DNA of 64,000 nt from Zavarzinia marina (GCF_021568905.1 NZ_JAKGSB010000003.1:1-64000); one strand, 5' to 3'; counted from the stretch's first letter, positions 1 to 11,144 are shown. The notes: generated by a model from the letters alone, not told the origin. Numbers and translations are program-made.

Positions 1-2
1 GC

Positions 3-149
3 GCCGCCGTGTTCGACCGCCTGCCCTTCGGACGCATCTATGCCGACCTCATGACCGGCAAGGCCCATGCCGCCAATCAGGCCGACACCATCGGCCGAAA
101 CTGGGGCGGCACCATGCTCGGGCTCCCCAGCACAGATCACTTCTGCTGA
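3..149 (+). CDS. C-terminal end of an unidentified protein (partial)
   Basis: An open frame enters from the left edge of the window and ends at a TGA at 147-149, giving the last 48 residues of a protein that ends in STDHFC. Its codon usage is typical of the neighbouring genes and the next gene starts only 10 bases after its stop, so it is probably the upstream member of the same transcript. I do not recognise the family from this short tail. Another frame over the same bases is also open and runs into the next gene, but the better ribosome binding site lies after this stop. Confidence 0.5.
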   Translation, partial: AAVFDRLPFGRIYADLMTGKAHAANQADTIGRNWGGTMLGLPSTDHFC

Positions 150-159
150 GGCTGCGGTC

Positions 160-1872
160 ATGGCGCTGACGGGCCCAACGCTGACGGGATTGGCGGCGGA
201 CCGTTCGCCGGGCTGCGCGACGCTGGACGAGGCGACGGCCGCCCCGGCCGCCTTCGACGTAACCTGCGACGTGCTGGTGGTCGGCTTCGGCGCCGCCGGT
301 TCGGCGACGGCGCTGGAGGCGGCGGAACGCGGCCTCGATGTCCTGCTGGTCGACCGTTTCGCGGGCGGCGGCGCCTCCTGGCTGTCGGGCGGCATCGTCT
401 ATGCCGGCGGCGGCACCAAGCATCAGAAGGCCGCCGGGCGCGAGGATACGGCGGCGGCCATGGCCGAATACCTCTCGCGCGAAGTTGGCGATGCCGTCAG
501 CCCCGAGACCCTGCGCCGTTACTGTGATCAGAGCGCGGACATGATCGACTGGCTGGAGGATCACGGTGCCCTGTTCGACGGGACGGAAGCGCCGCATGAA
601 ACCTCCTATCCCTCGCGCGATCACTATCTCTATTTCTCGGGCAACGAGATGGTGCCGGCCAATCGCGAGGCGGTGCCGCCGGCGCCGCGCGGCCATCGGG
701 CCAAGGGCGCCTGGCTGTCGGGCCGCGCCATGATGGAAGGCGTGATGGCCCGTGTGCGTGCCACCAAGGGCATCAGCATAAGGACCGAGGCATCGGTGCG
801 CCGCCTGTTCGTGGACGAGGCCGGCGCGGTCGTCGGCGCCGAACTCATGTGCCTGCCGCAACAGGGCCTGATGACGGCGCTGCACCGGCGGCTCGAACGC
901 TGGGCGCGCGTAATCGCCTTGCAGGTCGCGGGTGTCTCGCGCCTGTTGCTGGCGCTGGTCGCCATGATCGAGGCGCGGCAGGCGAAGCCGCTTCGTATCG
1001 GCGCGCGCCTGGGCGTGGTGCTGGCGACCGGCGGCTTCATCAAGAACCGCGCCATGGTGGAACGCCATGCGCCGCAATTCGTGAAGGGCTTTCCCCTCGG
1101 CTCCTCCGGCTGCGATGGCTCGGGTATCCGGCTCGGTCTCGCCATGGGCGGGCGGCTGGACAAGTCCGGCCAGATCTCGGCCTGGCGCTTCATCAACCCG
1201 CCGCACGGTTTCGCCAAAGGCATCGTGGTCGGGCCCGACGGCAGCCGTCTGACCAACGAGGAACAATATGGCGCGCGCATGGGCGACGCCATGATGCGGA
1301 AGGCCGGCGGCAAGGCCTGGGTGATCCTGGATGCCGACGGTATCGCCGAGGCCAAGCGCGAAATCGCCACCGGCGCCATGTGGGGCTTCCAGTCCTTTCC
1401 GGCCCGCACCCTGATGATGACGGCGAAACGCGCCCCGACCATCGAGGCCCTGGCGGCGAAACTGAAGATGCCGGCCGCGACGCTGCGGGCCGCCGTCGAT
1501 GCCAACAACGCCGCCTGCAAGGGCACGGCGCCCGATCCCATGGGCAAGTCCGAGGACATGCGGGGCCTGATTGAACGAGGCCCGTTCCATGCCCTGAACA
1601 TCTCCGTCGACAATCCCGCCTTCCCCCTGCCGGTCCTGACTCTCGGCGGGCTGGCGGTGGACGAGGCGACGGGGGCGGTGCTGCGCGAAGCGGGCGGCAC
1701 CATCGCCGGGCTCTATGCCGTCGGCCGGGCGGCGCGCGGCCTGCCGTCCAATTTCTACGTCAGCGGCCTTTCCCTGGGCGACTGCATCTGGTCAGGCCGT
1801 CGCACCGCCGCCGCCATCGCGGAGGCGAACGCCCCCCAAGAGGTCATCCCGGCGCAGGCCGGGATCTCGTAA
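160..1872 (+). CDS. FAD-binding dehydrogenase, fumarate reductase/3-ketosteroid dehydrogenase type
   Basis: This 570-residue flavoprotein has the N-terminal dinucleotide-binding motif VGFGAAG at about residues 41-47, the acidic VLLVDRF strand end near 65 and a SWLSGGIVYAGGG loop. Its C-terminal half has VVLATGGF and a closing FAD contact region (GLYAVGRAARGLPS). This is the FAD_binding_2 layout of fumarate reductase flavoproteins and 3-ketosteroid delta-1-dehydrogenases, so it is likely a soluble C-C dehydrogenase or reductase of unknown substrate. The ATG at 160 is preferred because GAGG at 148-151 precedes it by 8 bases. An in-frame ATG at 67 lies inside the preceding gene. The last ten codons (EVIPAQAGIS) are encoded by a dispersed palindromic repeat, so the C-terminus was probably extended by that element. 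Confidence 0.75.
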   Translation: MALTGPTLTGLAADRSPGCATLDEATAAPAAFDVTCDVLVVGFGAAGSATALEAAERGLDVLLVDRFAGGGASWLSGGIVYAGGGTKHQKAAGREDTAAAMAEYLSREVGDAVSPETLRRYCDQSADMIDWLEDHGALFDGTEAPHETSYPSRDHYLYFSGNEMVPANREAVPPAPRGHRAKGAWLSGRAMMEGVMARVRATKGISIRTEASVRRLFVDEAGAVVGAELMCLPQQGLMTALHRRLERWARVIALQVAGVSRLLLALVAMIEARQAKPLRIGARLGVVLATGGFIKNRAMVERHAPQFVKGFPLGSSGCDGSGIRLGLAMGGRLDKSGQISAWRFINPPHGFAKGIVVGPDGSRLTNEEQYGARMGDAMMRKAGGKAWVILDADGIAEAKREIATGAMWGFQSFPARTLMMTAKRAPTIEALAAKLKMPAATLRAAVDANNAACKGTAPDPMGKSEDMRGLIERGPFHALNISVDNPAFPLPVLTLGGLAVDEATGAVLREAGGTIAGLYAVGRAARGLPSNFYVSGLSLGDCIWSGRRTAAAIAEANAPQEVIPAQAGIS

Positions 1873-1924
1873 CCAGAAGGCGCCCTTTCCGGGGGAAGGT
1901 CCCGGCCTTCTGCCTGGACGACGA
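1843..1924. repeat. REP-like composite: two inverted palindromes
   Basis: A palindrome at 1843-1865 (core CATCCCGGCGCAGGCCGGG) is followed after about 32 bases by an inverted, slightly decayed copy at 1898-1924 (core TCCCGGCCTTC followed by GGACGACG). The same paired arrangement occurs at 10512-10599, 14337-14399 and 30923-31004, and a single half at 28832-28854. The first palindrome lies inside the 3' end of the flavoprotein gene and supplies its stop codon region. The pair sits between convergent genes and could fold as a transcript-end structure. Confidence 0.75.
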
Positions 1925-1931
1925 ACACTTC

Positions 1932-2828
1932 TTAAGCGCGCGCGGCCAGGATCGCCTGGGCGACCTTCGAGCCGTTGCGGCGCCCGAGCTTTGCCGAGAT
2001 GAAGGCGCCGGCGTCGACCAGCAGGTCGAGATCGATACCGGTCTCGATCCCCATGCCCTGCATCAGATAGACCACATCCTCGGTCGCGACATTGCCCGAG
2101 GCGCCCTTGGCATAAGGACAGCCGCCGAGGCCGGAGACGGAGGCATCGAAGGTGGTGATGCCGGCGTCCAGCGAGGCGGCGATATTGGCCACGGCCATGC
2201 CCCAGGTGTCGTGATAATGACCCGCCAGAAGTTCCACGGGCACGACGGCGGCGACGGCGTCGATCATGCGCCGGATGGTGGCGGGCACGCCCTTGCCGAT
2301 CGTATCGCCCAGCGAGACTTCATAGGCGCCCATGTCGAGCAGCGCCTTGGAAACCTCGGCCACCGCCTTCGGTTCGATCGCGCCCTCATAGGGGCAGGCG
2401 ACGACGCAGGAGACATAGCCGCGAAGCGCGACACCCGCTGATTTCGCCGCCTCGGCGACGGGGCGGAAACGCTCCAGGCTCTCGGCAATGGAACAATTGA
2501 TGTTGCGCTTCGAGAAACTCTCGGAGGCGGCGGCGAAGATCGCGACTTCGGTGGCGCCGGCTTCCAGCGCCGCCTCGAACCCCTTCAGATTGGGCGTCAG
2601 CACCGGGTAGGTCACGCCCGGCCTGCGGTGCAACCCGCGCAGCACCGCCGCGTTGTCGGCCATCTGCGGCACCCATTTGGGCGAGACGAAGGCCGTCGCC
2701 TCGATCACCGTAAGGCCGGCGGCGCCCAGGCGGTCGATCAATTCGATCTTGGTCGCGGTGTCGATCGCCTGGGCCTCGTTCTGCAAGCCGTCGCGCGGGC
2801 CGACCTCGACGATCTTTACCCGGGTCAT
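1932..2828 (-). CDS. mvaB: Hydroxymethylglutaryl-CoA lyase
   Basis: The 298-residue enzyme cleaves HMG-CoA to acetyl-CoA and acetoacetate, the last step of leucine degradation. It carries the TIM-barrel signature [12 protein letters not shown] with the catalytic Arg12-Asp13, the metal-binding HYHDT at about 204-208, and the family signature [16 protein letters not shown] with the active-site Cys near 237. It is the last gene of a minus-strand operon after the two methylcrotonyl-CoA carboxylase genes. A GTG at 2834 overlaps the upstream stop, but the ATG at 2828 has GGAGG at the right distance (7 bases) and is chosen. The operon context makes HMG-CoA the likely substrate. Confidence 0.92.
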   Translation of the reverse strand: MTRVKIVEVGPRDGLQNEAQAIDTATKIELIDRLGAAGLTVIEATAFVSPKWVPQMADNAAVLRGLHRRPGVTYPVLTPNLKGFEAALEAGATEVAIFAAASESFSKRNINCSIAESLERFRPVAEAAKSAGVALRGYVSCVVACPYEGAIEPKAVAEVSKALLDMGAYEVSLGDTIGKGVPATIRRMIDAVAAVVPVELLAGHYHDTWGMAVANIAASLDAGITTFDASVSGLGGCPYAKGASGNVATEDVVYLMQGMGIETGIDLDLLVDAGAFISAKLGRRNGSKVAQAILAARA

Positions 2829-2830
2829 GG

Positions 2831-4804
<1,974 letters not shown>

Positions 4805-4813
4805 GGTCTCGCC

Positions 4814-6421
4814 TCACATGCGGAAGACGCCGAAGCGCGTCTCGGGGATGGGCGCGTTCAGGGTCGCGGAGAGGGAGAGGGCGAGCAGACGCCGGGTCTG
4901 CGCCGGGTCCAGGATGCCGTCGTCCCACAGCCGTGCCGAGGCGTAATAGGGATGGCCCTGTTCCTCGTATTGGGCGCGGATCGGGGCCTTGAAGGCTTCT
5001 TCCTCCTCCGCCGACCAGGCGCCGCCCTTGGCCTCGATACCGTCGCGGCGGACGGTCGCCAGCACGCTGGCCGCCTGTTCGCCGCCCATGACCGAGATCC
5101 GCGCGTTCGGCCACATCCACAGGAAGCGTGGCGAATAGGCCCTGCCGCACATGCCGTAATTGCCGGCGCCGTAGGAACCGCCGACCACCAGGGTGATCTT
5201 CGGCACCTTGGCGGTGGCGACCGCGGTCACCAGCTTGGCGCCGTGCTTGGCGATACCCTCGTTCTCGTATTTCCGCCCGACCATGAAGCCGGAGATATTC
5301 TGCAGGAAGAGAAGGGGCACGCCGCGCTGGGCGCAAAGTTCGATGAAATGCGCGCCCTTCACCGCCGACTCGCCGAACAATATGCCGTTGTTGGCCAGGA
5401 TGCCGACGGGCATGCCGTGGAGATGGGCGAAACCCGTCACCAGGGTTTCGCCGAACTGAGGCTTGAATTCGTCGAGGCGGGAGCCGTCGACCACGCGGGC
5501 GATCAGCTCGCGGATGTCATAGGGCTTCCGCGTGTCCTTCGGCACGATGCCGTAGATTTCCGAGGGATCGTAGAGCGGGGCTTCGACGGGCTGAAGCGCC
5601 AGCGGGCTGGGCTTCACGCGGTTGAAGCCGCCGACGATCTGGCGCGCCAGCGCAAGCGCATGGGTATCGTTCTCGGCCAGTTGATCGGCGACGCCGGAGA
5701 TCCGGGCGTGAACCTCGCCGCCGCCCAGGTCCTCGGCGCTGACCACTTCGCCGGTCGCGGCTTTCACCAGGGGCGGGCCGCCCAGGAAGATGGTGCCCTG
5801 GTTGCGCACGATCACGGTTTCATCGCTCATGGCCGGCACATAGGCGCCGCCCGCCGTGCAGGCGCCCATCACCACCGCGACCTGGGGAATGCCCTTGGCC
5901 GACATGTTTGCCTGATTGAAGAAGATGCGGCCGAAGTGCTCCCTGTCGGGGAAGACTTCGTCCTGGCGCGGCAGGAAGGCGCCGCCGGAATCGACCAGAT
6001 AGACGCAGGGCAGGTGGTTCTGCTCCGCGATTTCCTGGGCGCGCAGGTGCTTCTTCACCGAGACGGGATAATAGGTGCCGCCTTTCACCGTGGCGTCATT
6101 GGCGACGATCATGCACTCGACGCCCCGCACCCGGCCGATGCCGGTGATGACGCCGGCGGACGGTGCATCGCCGCCATACATGCCGAAGGCGGCCATCTGC
6201 CCGATTTCGAGGAAGGGTGCGCCGGCATCCAGCAGGGTTTCGATCCGGTCGCGCGGCAGAAGCTTGCCCCGGGCCAGATGCTTCTGGCGCGCGGCTTCCC
6301 CGCCGCCCCTGGCGATGCCGTCCACCTTGTCGCGCAGATCGGCGACCAGGCCGCGCATATGCTCGGCATTGGCGCGGAAATCGTCGCTCCGCGTCGACAG
6401 GGCGGATTTGATGACGGGCAT
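4814..6421 (-). CDS. mccB: Methylcrotonyl-CoA carboxylase, carboxyltransferase beta subunit
   Basis: This 535-residue carboxyltransferase transfers the carboxyl group from biotin to 3-methylcrotonyl-CoA. It has the acyl-CoA carboxylase beta fold in two crotonase halves. Visible features include RLPFL-type regions replaced by [16 protein letters not shown] near residue 55, [16 protein letters not shown] in the N half, and [16 protein letters not shown] and [12 protein letters not shown] in the C half, which form the CoA and biotin pockets. It is the first gene of the mccB-mccA-HMG-CoA lyase operon. AAGGG lies about 6 bases before the ATG. The divergent AraC-type gene starts about 130 bases away and shares the promoter region. 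No isovaleryl-CoA dehydrogenase gene is present in this window. Confidence 0.92.
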   Translation of the reverse strand: MPVIKSALSTRSDDFRANAEHMRGLVADLRDKVDGIARGGGEAARQKHLARGKLLPRDRIETLLDAGAPFLEIGQMAAFGMYGGDAPSAGVITGIGRVRGVECMIVANDATVKGGTYYPVSVKKHLRAQEIAEQNHLPCVYLVDSGGAFLPRQDEVFPDREHFGRIFFNQANMSAKGIPQVAVVMGACTAGGAYVPAMSDETVIVRNQGTIFLGGPPLVKAATGEVVSAEDLGGGEVHARISGVADQLAENDTHALALARQIVGGFNRVKPSPLALQPVEAPLYDPSEIYGIVPKDTRKPYDIRELIARVVDGSRLDEFKPQFGETLVTGFAHLHGMPVGILANNGILFGESAVKGAHFIELCAQRGVPLLFLQNISGFMVGRKYENEGIAKHGAKLVTAVATAKVPKITLVVGGSYGAGNYGMCGRAYSPRFLWMWPNARISVMGGEQAASVLATVRRDGIEAKGGAWSAEEEEAFKAPIRAQYEEQGHPYYASARLWDDGILDPAQTRRLLALSLSATLNAPIPETRFGVFRM

Positions 6422-6552
6422 GCGGAACCCTTCCTCGGCGTTTGCTCCCCTGAGGGCGTTTCAGCCCCCGTCCGGCACTTTTCCCATGCGCCGGTTGTGG
6501 CCGCACTCTATACCGGACGGGCGCTCATGTATTGCCAGCCAGGGATCAAATC

Positions 6553-7614
6553 GTGCCACTCCCGCCGGCGCCCGGACCCGTTCGGGCGACCCCCGCCGCC
6601 TTCATACGGGCCATCGTCCAGGCCCATGGTCGCTATGGCCGCGATCCGGCGCCCCTGTTGGCGCGGGCGCAGATCGACCCCGAAGCCCTGGGCGACGACG
6701 ACACCCGCTTCACCGCCGGGCAGTTGGAGATCGTGGCGGGCGGCGCCATGCGCGCGCTGGACGACGAGGCGCTGGGCTGGTTTTCGCGGCCGCTGCCCTG
6801 GGGCAGTTATGGCCTCCTGGCCCGCGCCTCCCTCTCGGCGCCCGACCTCGGCATCGCCATGCGGCGCTGGTTCCGCCATCACTTCCTGCTGACCGACGAC
6901 ATCCGCCTGGATCTGGCGGTGGAGGGCGAGGGGGCGGAAATGCGCCTGTCGGAATGCCGGCCGGTCGGCATCCACGGGCCGGACATGCGGGAATTCTGCA
7001 TGGTCTCGGTGCTGCGCAACGCCCACGGCTTCGCCTGCTGGCTGGCGGATTCGCGGATTCCCCTGTCGCGTGCCGGGCTGCCGTTTCCGGAGCCCGCCCA
7101 TGGCGCGATCTATCCCCTGCTGCTCGGCTGTCCGGTCGACTTCGACGCGCCGGTCGCGGGCTTTGCCTTCGATGCCCGCTATCTCGCCCTCAAGATCCGC
7201 CGGGACGAGGCGGACATGCAGCGCATGCTGGCGGATGCCGTGCCCCTGATCGTCCATCGCTATCGCCACGACCGTCTGCTGGTGCAGCGGGTGCGGGGAC
7301 TGGTGATGGCGCAGCCGGCCGCGTTCGGCGACGCGGCGGCACTGGCGGAGGCGCTGGGCCTCTCCGTGCGCAGCCTGCACCGGCAACTGGCGCGCGAGGG
7401 GGCCTCCCTGCAAGCCCTGAAGGACGAGGCGCGACTGGCCGTCGCCCTTCGCCTGCTGGAGCGGAGCCATCGGCCGGTGAAGCAGGTCGCGGCCGTCCTC
7501 GGCTTTTCCAGCGAGAAGAGCTTCGCCCGCGCCTTCCGGGGCTGGACCGGGCATACCCCGGCGGAACACAGGCGCGACAGCCAGGGCAGAGGATCGAGTC
7601 AGGGCAGAGGATAG
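6553..7614 (+). CDS. AraC-family regulator with arabinose-binding-like N-terminal domain
   Basis: The protein is about 353 residues. The N-terminal half (AIVQAHGRYGRDPAPLLARAQIDPEALGD onward) matches the sensor domain of the OruR/ArgR-like AraC group. The last 100 residues are the double HTH with GLSVRSLHRQLAREGASLQALKDEARL and AAVLGFSSEKSFARAFRGWTGHTPAEHRR. A GTG at 6553 with AGGGA 7 bases upstream is the best start; a TTG at 6532 is the alternative. It is divergent from the leucine-catabolic operon, so regulation of that operon is the simplest guess. Its 3' end overlaps the 3' end of pdxY by 16 bases. Confidence 0.85.
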   Translation: MPLPPAPGPVRATPAAFIRAIVQAHGRYGRDPAPLLARAQIDPEALGDDDTRFTAGQLEIVAGGAMRALDDEALGWFSRPLPWGSYGLLARASLSAPDLGIAMRRWFRHHFLLTDDIRLDLAVEGEGAEMRLSECRPVGIHGPDMREFCMVSVLRNAHGFACWLADSRIPLSRAGLPFPEPAHGAIYPLLLGCPVDFDAPVAGFAFDARYLALKIRRDEADMQRMLADAVPLIVHRYRHDRLLVQRVRGLVMAQPAAFGDAAALAEALGLSVRSLHRQLAREGASLQALKDEARLAVALRLLERSHRPVKQVAAVLGFSSEKSFARAFRGWTGHTPAEHRRDSQGRGSSQGRG

Positions 7615-8438
7615 AGCGGCCGGGGCGGGGCGTGTGCGATCAGGCTCGCGGCCTCGATCAGGGGCAATTCGTCCCGGCCGAGGGCGATGGCCGCGCCGAT
7701 CATCGCCTCAACCATGCCGACGGCTCGGGCCAGCGCCGCCTCGGGCGTCAGGCCGGCGACCAGATGGGCCATCAGGGCGGCGCCCAGGGAATCGCCGAGG
7801 CCATGGGGCGGGTCCGCCACGGCGCGCGCGGCCTGGAGCCGGGACTTGCCCTCGATCAGTGCCAATGTACCGATCATGCCGTCCGCCAGTTCCAGGGACG
7901 TCACCACGGACAGCGGCACGCCGAGGGCGGCCAAGGCATCGAGGGCCGCCGCCACCGTGGCGATGGGCCGGCCGGCCAGAACCTCCAGTTCGAAATGATT
8001 GGGCTTCACGACATCCGCCAGCGGGATCAGGCGGTCGCGGAAGATTTCGGCGATCCCGTCCGCCACATAGCGCCCGCCGTCCCGGTCGCCGATCACGGGA
8101 TCGATCAGGATGCGGGCGGCGGGATTGGCGTGCTTCACCCGCTCGATCGCGTCGGCCGCGACCGAACCGGTCTCCGTCGTGCCCAGATAGCCGACGATGA
8201 CGCCGTCGATGGACGACAGCACGCCGATCCGGTCCAGTCCGTCCAGCATGTCGGCCAGCAGCGCGGGCGGAATCGCGCCGCCGCCCGGCCGGCCGTGGCC
8301 CGGATGGGCCGACAGCAGCACCGTCGGCAATTCGATCACCTCGCAGCCGAGAACCTGCAGCACGAAGGCGGCGGCGGCATTGCCGACATGGCCATGGGCG
8401 ACGCGGGATTGGATCGAAAGAATGGTGGGGGCCGACAT
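7599..8438 (-). CDS. pdxY: Pyridoxal kinase
   Basis: This 279-residue ribokinase-fold enzyme phosphorylates pyridoxal in the vitamin B6 salvage pathway. It starts with APTILSIQSRVAHGHVGN, typical of PdxY/PdxK, followed by a TVLLSAHPGHG segment. It contains ILIDPVIGDRDGG and the ADVVKPNHFELEVLAG substrate region, and ends in a GLGDSLGA loop in which the Asp would be the catalytic base. The ATG at 8438 is preferred over upstream in-frame starts because family homology begins there. It is convergent with the AraC gene. A monocistronic transcript is likely, as the next gene on the right is divergent. Confidence 0.88.
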   Translation of the reverse strand: MSAPTILSIQSRVAHGHVGNAAAAFVLQVLGCEVIELPTVLLSAHPGHGRPGGGAIPPALLADMLDGLDRIGVLSSIDGVIVGYLGTTETGSVAADAIERVKHANPAARILIDPVIGDRDGGRYVADGIAEIFRDRLIPLADVVKPNHFELEVLAGRPIATVAAALDALAALGVPLSVVTSLELADGMIGTLALIEGKSRLQAARAVADPPHGLGDSLGAALMAHLVAGLTPEAALARAVGMVEAMIGAAIALGRDELPLIEAASLIAHAPPRPLYPLP

Positions 8439-8591
8439 GGCGGCAAGAGTGCGCGGGCCCCGCCCGGCAGGCAAATGCGATTTTCGCCCCCGCGTCGCGG
8501 CAAAAATGCTGCGCTGCGACCTTGCCTGTACGCTTCGGCGGACTATAGTCGGGCCGGTTTGATATCAGTTTTCCGATCGAACGGAGCAACC

Positions 8592-9461
8592 ATGAGCATC
8601 GTCCGGCCCCGCCGCTCTGTCCTCTATATGCCGGGGGCGAATGCCCGGGCGCTCGACAAGGCGCGGAGCCTGCCGGCCGACGGTCTCATCCTCGATCTCG
8701 AGGACGCGGTCAGCCCTGATTCCAAGGAACTGGCCCGCAACCAGATCGCGGATGCCCTGAAGACCGGCGGCTACGGCTTCCGCGAGGTGATCGTGCGCAC
8801 CAACGGGCTGGAGACGGCCTGGGGTCTCGACGACATCAAGGCGCTGGCCCCCCTCGGCCCCGACGCCATCCTGCTGCCCAAGGTGGAGGATCCGGCGACC
8901 ATCCTGAAGGCGGAGGCCCTGCTGAACGAAGCGGGCGCGCCGGAAACCACCACCATCTGGGCCATGATGGAAACGCCGCTGGGCATCCTGCGCGCGGCAG
9001 TGATCGCGGCGGCGTCGAAGCGCCTGACCTGCTTCGTCATGGGCACCTCCGACCTGACCAAGGACCTGCATTCGCGCCATACGCCGATGCGCCTGCCCAT
9101 GCTCACCTCGCTCGGCATCACCATGCTGGCGGCGCGCGCCTATGGCCTGTCGATCCTGGATGGCGTCTATCTCGACCTGAAGGACGAGGAAGGCTATCGC
9201 GCCTCCTGCCTCCAGGGTGTCGAGCTCGGCTTCGACGGCAAGACCCTGATCCATCCCAACCAGATCGAGGGCGCGAATGACGTCTTCGCCCCGTCCGAGG
9301 CGGAAATCGCCTGGTCGCGCCGCATCATCGAAGCCTTCGCAGCGGCGGAAGCCGAGGGCAAGGGCGTGGTGCTGGTCGACGGCAAGCTGATCGAGAATCT
9401 CCACGTCGACAATGCCAAGCGCATCGTCGGCATGGCGGATGCCATCGCGGCGCGGGGTTGA
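8592..9461 (+). CDS. HpcH/HpaI (CitE-like) acyl-CoA lyase, probable malyl-CoA lyase type
   Basis: The 289-residue protein belongs to the CitE/malyl-CoA lyase TIM-barrel family. It has RRSVLYMPGANARALDKA at the N-terminus, the GLILDLEDAVSPDSKELAR metal-site region, ILLPKVEDP with the acidic ligand, and MMETPLGILRA followed by MGTSDLTKD. It would cleave or form malyl-CoA, methylmalyl-CoA or citramalyl-CoA, or act as a related thioesterase. GGAG lies at 8583-8586 before the ATG. It is followed after 4 bases by a MaoC-type hydratase. That pairing is typical of the malyl-CoA lyase/mesaconyl-CoA hydratase module, but the exact substrate is inferred. Confidence 0.8.
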   Translation: MSIVRPRRSVLYMPGANARALDKARSLPADGLILDLEDAVSPDSKELARNQIADALKTGGYGFREVIVRTNGLETAWGLDDIKALAPLGPDAILLPKVEDPATILKAEALLNEAGAPETTTIWAMMETPLGILRAAVIAAASKRLTCFVMGTSDLTKDLHSRHTPMRLPMLTSLGITMLAARAYGLSILDGVYLDLKDEEGYRASCLQGVELGFDGKTLIHPNQIEGANDVFAPSEAEIAWSRRIIEAFAAAEAEGKGVVLVDGKLIENLHVDNAKRIVGMADAIAARG

Positions 9462-9465
9462 TGAG

Positions 9466-10503
9466 ATGAGCAGCAAGACCGCCAAGGGCAATTTCTTCGA
9501 GGATTTCACCGTCGGCCAGGAACTGGTCCACGCCACGCCGCGCACGGTGACGGACGGTGACGTCGCGCTCTATACCGCGCTGACCGGCAGCCGCTTCGTC
9601 GTCCAGTCGTCCGCCGCCTTCGCCCGCGCCGTGGGCCTGAAGGGCGCGCCGGTCGACGATCTGCTGACCTTCCACGTCGTCTTCGGCAAGACCGTGCCGG
9701 ATGTCTCCCTGAACGCCGTCGCCAATCTCGGCTATGCCCAGGGCCGCTTCCTGAAGCTGGTGGCGCCGGGCACCACGCTCTCGACCACCTCGACCGTGAT
9801 CGGCCTCAAGGAGAATTCCAACGGCCAGACCGGCACCGTCTACGTCCGCTCCGTCGGGCGCGACGACGAAGGCGATCTGGTGCTCGATTATTGCCGCTGG
9901 GTGATGGTCCGCAAGCGCGACAAGGCGTCGCCCGCGCCGACGCCGGTGGTGCCGGATCTGGCGCCGGTGGTGCCCGCCGATTTCCTGTCGGTGCCAAAGG
10001 GCCTGGACCTCTCCACCTTCGATACGGCGCTGTCGGGCTCGGACCACCTCTGGGACGATTACGCGGTCGGCGAGAAGATCGACCATGTGGACGGCATGAC
10101 CATCGAGGAAGCCGAGCACATGATGGCGACGCGCCTCTATCAGAACACGGCGCGCGTCCACTTCAACCAGTTCACCGAGAAGGACGGCCGCTTCGGCCGG
10201 CGCCTGATGTACGGCGGCCATGTGATCTCGCTGGCGCGGGCGCTGTCCTTCAACGGTCTCGGCAATGCGATCTTCATCGCGGCGATCAACGGCGGGCGCC
10301 ATGCGGCGCCGACCTTCGCCGGCGACACCCTGTTCGCCTGGTCCGAGGTGAAGGACAAGATCGCGATCGAGGGCCGGACGGACGTGGGCGCGCTGCGCAT
10401 CCGCACCGTCGCGACCAAGAACCTGCCGGCGGCGGAATTCCCCGAGTCGGGCGAGAACGTGGTTCTCGACTTCGACTATTGGGTGCTGATCCCGCGCCGG
10501 TAA
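9466..10503 (+). CDS. mch: Double-hotdog MaoC family hydratase, mesaconyl-CoA hydratase-like
   Basis: The protein is 345 residues, about twice a single MaoC domain. The N-terminal half begins FFEDFTVGQELVHATPRTVTDGDVALYTAL and the second half begins WDDYAVGEKIDHVDGMTIEEAEHMMATRLYQNTARVHFN, each a hotdog fold. Mesaconyl-CoA hydratases of the ethylmalonyl-CoA pathway have this length and this N-terminal start. It would interconvert mesaconyl-CoA and methylmalyl-CoA next to the lyase upstream, giving glyoxylate and propionyl-CoA. The ATG at 9466 follows the upstream stop by 4 bases. The gene symbol is by resemblance and operon logic; other MaoC dehydratases are possible. Confidence 0.7.
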   Translation: MSSKTAKGNFFEDFTVGQELVHATPRTVTDGDVALYTALTGSRFVVQSSAAFARAVGLKGAPVDDLLTFHVVFGKTVPDVSLNAVANLGYAQGRFLKLVAPGTTLSTTSTVIGLKENSNGQTGTVYVRSVGRDDEGDLVLDYCRWVMVRKRDKASPAPTPVVPDLAPVVPADFLSVPKGLDLSTFDTALSGSDHLWDDYAVGEKIDHVDGMTIEEAEHMMATRLYQNTARVHFNQFTEKDGRFGRRLMYGGHVISLARALSFNGLGNAIFIAAINGGRHAAPTFAGDTLFAWSEVKDKIAIEGRTDVGALRIRTVATKNLPAAEFPESGENVVLDFDYWVLIPRR

Positions 10504-10511
10504 GACAAGCG

Positions 10512-10599
10512 GCGTCGCCCCGGCCGAGGCCGGAGCCTCGCGACGAGAAGGGCGCGGCGCCCCACTTTCGAAAGGTCCCGGCCTGTGCCGGGACGACGA
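10512..10599. repeat. REP-like composite upstream of sdhC
   Basis: The 257-base gap between the MaoC gene and sdhC holds a palindrome at 10512-10535 (CCCCGGCCGAGGCCGG) and an inverted partner at 10574-10599 (TCCCGGCCTGTGCCGGGA). They are about 40 bases apart and separated by GAAGGGCGCGGCGCCC. The arrangement matches the composites at 1843-1924 and 30923-31004. The rest of the gap must contain the sdh promoter. A stem-loop (GGGTCGA at 10719-10725, TCGACCC at 10734-10740) lies in the presumed sdhC leader. Confidence 0.65.
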
Positions 10600-10760
10600 T
10601 TTGGGGATGGGCCCCTTGTTTGACTTAGGTTTCGTTGACTGGCGGTGATCCGCCTTTAGTATCAGGCCGTCCGGCGGGGCCCCGTGTCCCGCCCTGTTTA
10701 CGCCCCATGGGCACACTCGGGTCGAGCGGGGGTTCGACCCCCAGATAACGAGGACCAGCG

Positions 10761-11144
10761 ATGGCTCAGATCGAGCGTCCGCTTTCGCCGCATCTCCAGG
10801 TCTACCGCCTGCCGCTCACCGCCCTTGCCTCCATCACCCACCGCGCGACGGGGGTCGGCCTCGGCTTCGGCACCCTGCTGCTCACCTGGTGGCTGGTCGC
10901 GGCCGCCAGCGGGCCCGAGGCTTACGGCAACTTCCAATGGTTCGCCGGCTCGATCCTCGGGATCCTCATCCTCTTCGGCTTCACCTGGGCCCTCAGCTTC
11001 CACCTGCTGAACGGCCTCCGGCACCTGTTCTGGGACGCCGGCTGGGGCTTCGACAAGCAGGAATCCCACAAGGCGTCGCTGCTCGTCGTCGGCGGTTCCG
11101 TGGCTCTGACCGTGATCGTCTGGATCGCGGCCTTCATCTTCTGA
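10761..11144 (+). CDS. sdhC: Succinate dehydrogenase cytochrome b556 subunit
   Basis: This 127-residue membrane subunit anchors the SdhAB catalytic dimer and helps bind heme b and ubiquinone. The N-terminus [26 protein letters not shown] is the family signature (SxxHRxTG). Three hydrophobic segments follow, at about 29-50, 63-85 and 106-127. His81 or His88 in [15 protein letters not shown] is the expected heme ligand. A GAGG element lies about 8 bases before the ATG. It is the first gene of the sdhCDAB operon, 11 bases before sdhD. Confidence 0.95.
   Translation: MAQIERPLSPHLQVYRLPLTALASITHRATGVGLGFGTLLLTWWLVAAASGPEAYGNFQWFAGSILGILILFGFTWALSFHLLNGLRHLFWDAGWGFDKQESHKASLLVVGGSVALTVIVWIAAFIF

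Noticed and set aside
6075-9461. A single long plus-strand frame spanning three loci and ending in the CitE-like gene
   Set aside because: Only its last 289 codons match a protein family. The earlier part is antisense to mccB and pdxY and out of frame with the AraC gene, and a ribosome binding site marks the true start at 8592.
10719-10742. tRNA-like T-arm (GGGGGTTCGACCCCC) upstream of sdhC
   Set aside because: No acceptor, D-arm or anticodon arm can be built around it. It is a simple stem-loop in the presumed leader.
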